DNA of 64,000 nucleotides from Allobosea sp. (lineage in GTDB: Bacteria; Pseudomonadota; Alphaproteobacteria; Rhizobiales; Beijerinckiaceae). Of this stretch, positions 63,792-64,000 are shown piece after piece. The notes below the pieces were generated by a model that was given only the letters and a program-made list of their open reading frames with translations, had not been told where the DNA came from and made no database searches. The DNA lies in the NCBI RefSeq assembly GCF_017308015.1, contig NZ_JAFKFW010000002.1, positions 248,001 through 312,000 on the forward strand. Reading direction: 5' to 3'. The position numbers were made by a program, and so were the translations under genes. Numbering within the stretch: the first letter of the stretch is position 1; every line of letters begins with the position of its first letter.

Positions 63792-64000
63792 TCAGCGGAT
63801 GGTGGCAATCTTGCCGGATTGTCCTTCCAGCGTCACCCTCGCAACGCGACCGTCACGCTTCAACGTCGTCACCACATAGACGAATTCCTCGCCCTGGCGA
63901 CAGAGCCTGATGCGGACGACCTCGCCCGGAGCGGCATGGCGGGCATGGCGCGAGGCTTCCGCCGGCTGCATGACACGCCCTTCGGCAACCGCATCGCGCG
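63792..64000 (-). CDS. PepSY-domain protein, C-terminal part (cut by window edge)
   Basis: About 68 residues are visible, ending in VTLEGQSGKIATIR and a TGA. The pattern EEFVYVVTTLKRDGRVARV is the C-terminal strand pair of a PepSY domain. The start lies beyond the window. It is 37 bases upstream of the FeuP-like gene on the same strand, as in rhizobia, where a small periplasmic PepSY-type protein can modulate the kinase; that role is inferred. Confidence 0.75.
   Translation of the reverse strand, partial: RDAVAEGRVMQPAEASRHARHAAPGEVVRIRLCRQGEEFVYVVTTLKRDGRVARVTLEGQSGKIATIR

Noticed and set aside
61748-63910. Open frame of about 720 codons on the plus strand
   Set aside because: Antisense to the FeuPQ-like genes.

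Overview
The window is high-GC, gene-dense bacterial chromosome. Gene content points to an alphaproteobacterium of the order Hyphomicrobiales (Rhizobiales), plausibly Bosea or a close relative. The reasons are the block of cycHJKL-type cytochrome c maturation genes flanked by a FeuPQ-like two-component system, an HtrA protease, a second two-component pair and glnE, the TakP-like TRAP binding proteins, and the REP-like palindromes. The genus is inference. I saw no rRNA, tRNA, CRISPR array, insertion sequence or prophage; the window reads as ordinary chromosome with some lineage-specific genes.

Layout. 1-2.8 kb: a membrane-anchored vWA-like protein and a soluble MCP with a PilZ-like insert. 2.9-7.3 kb: sarcosine-oxidase-type flavoenzyme, a DMT-transporter remnant coupled to a Bcr/CflA efflux pump, a beta-hydroxyacid dehydrogenase and a methionine aminopeptidase. 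7.3-11 kb: a polar amino acid ABC importer without an ATPase gene, and an MFS pump. 11-14.3 kb: spermidine-synthase-like protein, secreted protein, agmatinase and acetyltransferase. 14.4-17.4 kb: two tandem TakP-like TRAP binding proteins and a mini porin-like protein. 17.4-19.6 kb: a tightly overlapped operon of GST, two paralogous secreted Cys-rich proteins and a uracil-DNA glycosylase. 19.7-25.7 kb: nuclease, histidine kinase, ddlA, cobT, cobS, DUF1289 and GNAT. 25.7-29.1 kb: TauE/SafE exporter, then an ArsR-led cluster (ArsR, SRPBCC, DUF899, duplicated DUF1428) with a clear operator. 29.1-32.3 kb: dusA and an SbmA/YddA-type ABC exporter.

32.3-38.5 kb is a probable hexuronate/mannonate locus: ABC importer (two permeases, ATPase, binding protein), a divergent GntR/FCD regulator over a perfect palindrome, and uxuA. 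38.5-45 kb: an orphan ureE with a very His-rich tail, an orphan iron-type binding protein whose Shine-Dalgarno lies inside a long hairpin, DUF1003, an acidic-tailed protein, a composite REP-like repeat, a PfkB kinase, gloA, and a CDF transporter with three tandem C-terminal dimerisation-like domains. 45-50.4 kb: pepN and a PAS histidine kinase. 50.4-64 kb is a nearly continuous minus-strand block: PepSY protein, FeuP/FeuQ-like pair, ccmI-E-F-H, HtrA protease, OmpR-type regulator and kinase, and glnE. It joins envelope stress sensing, cytochrome c assembly and nitrogen control.

Nothing here is a proven new system. The strongest leads are the secreted-paralog/GST/glycosylase operon, the SD-masking hairpin at 40.4 kb, the triple-CTD CDF transporter, the His-tailed orphan UreE, and the two-repeat Cys protein at 57 kb. 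Domain and family assignments come from reading the sequence, not from database searches.
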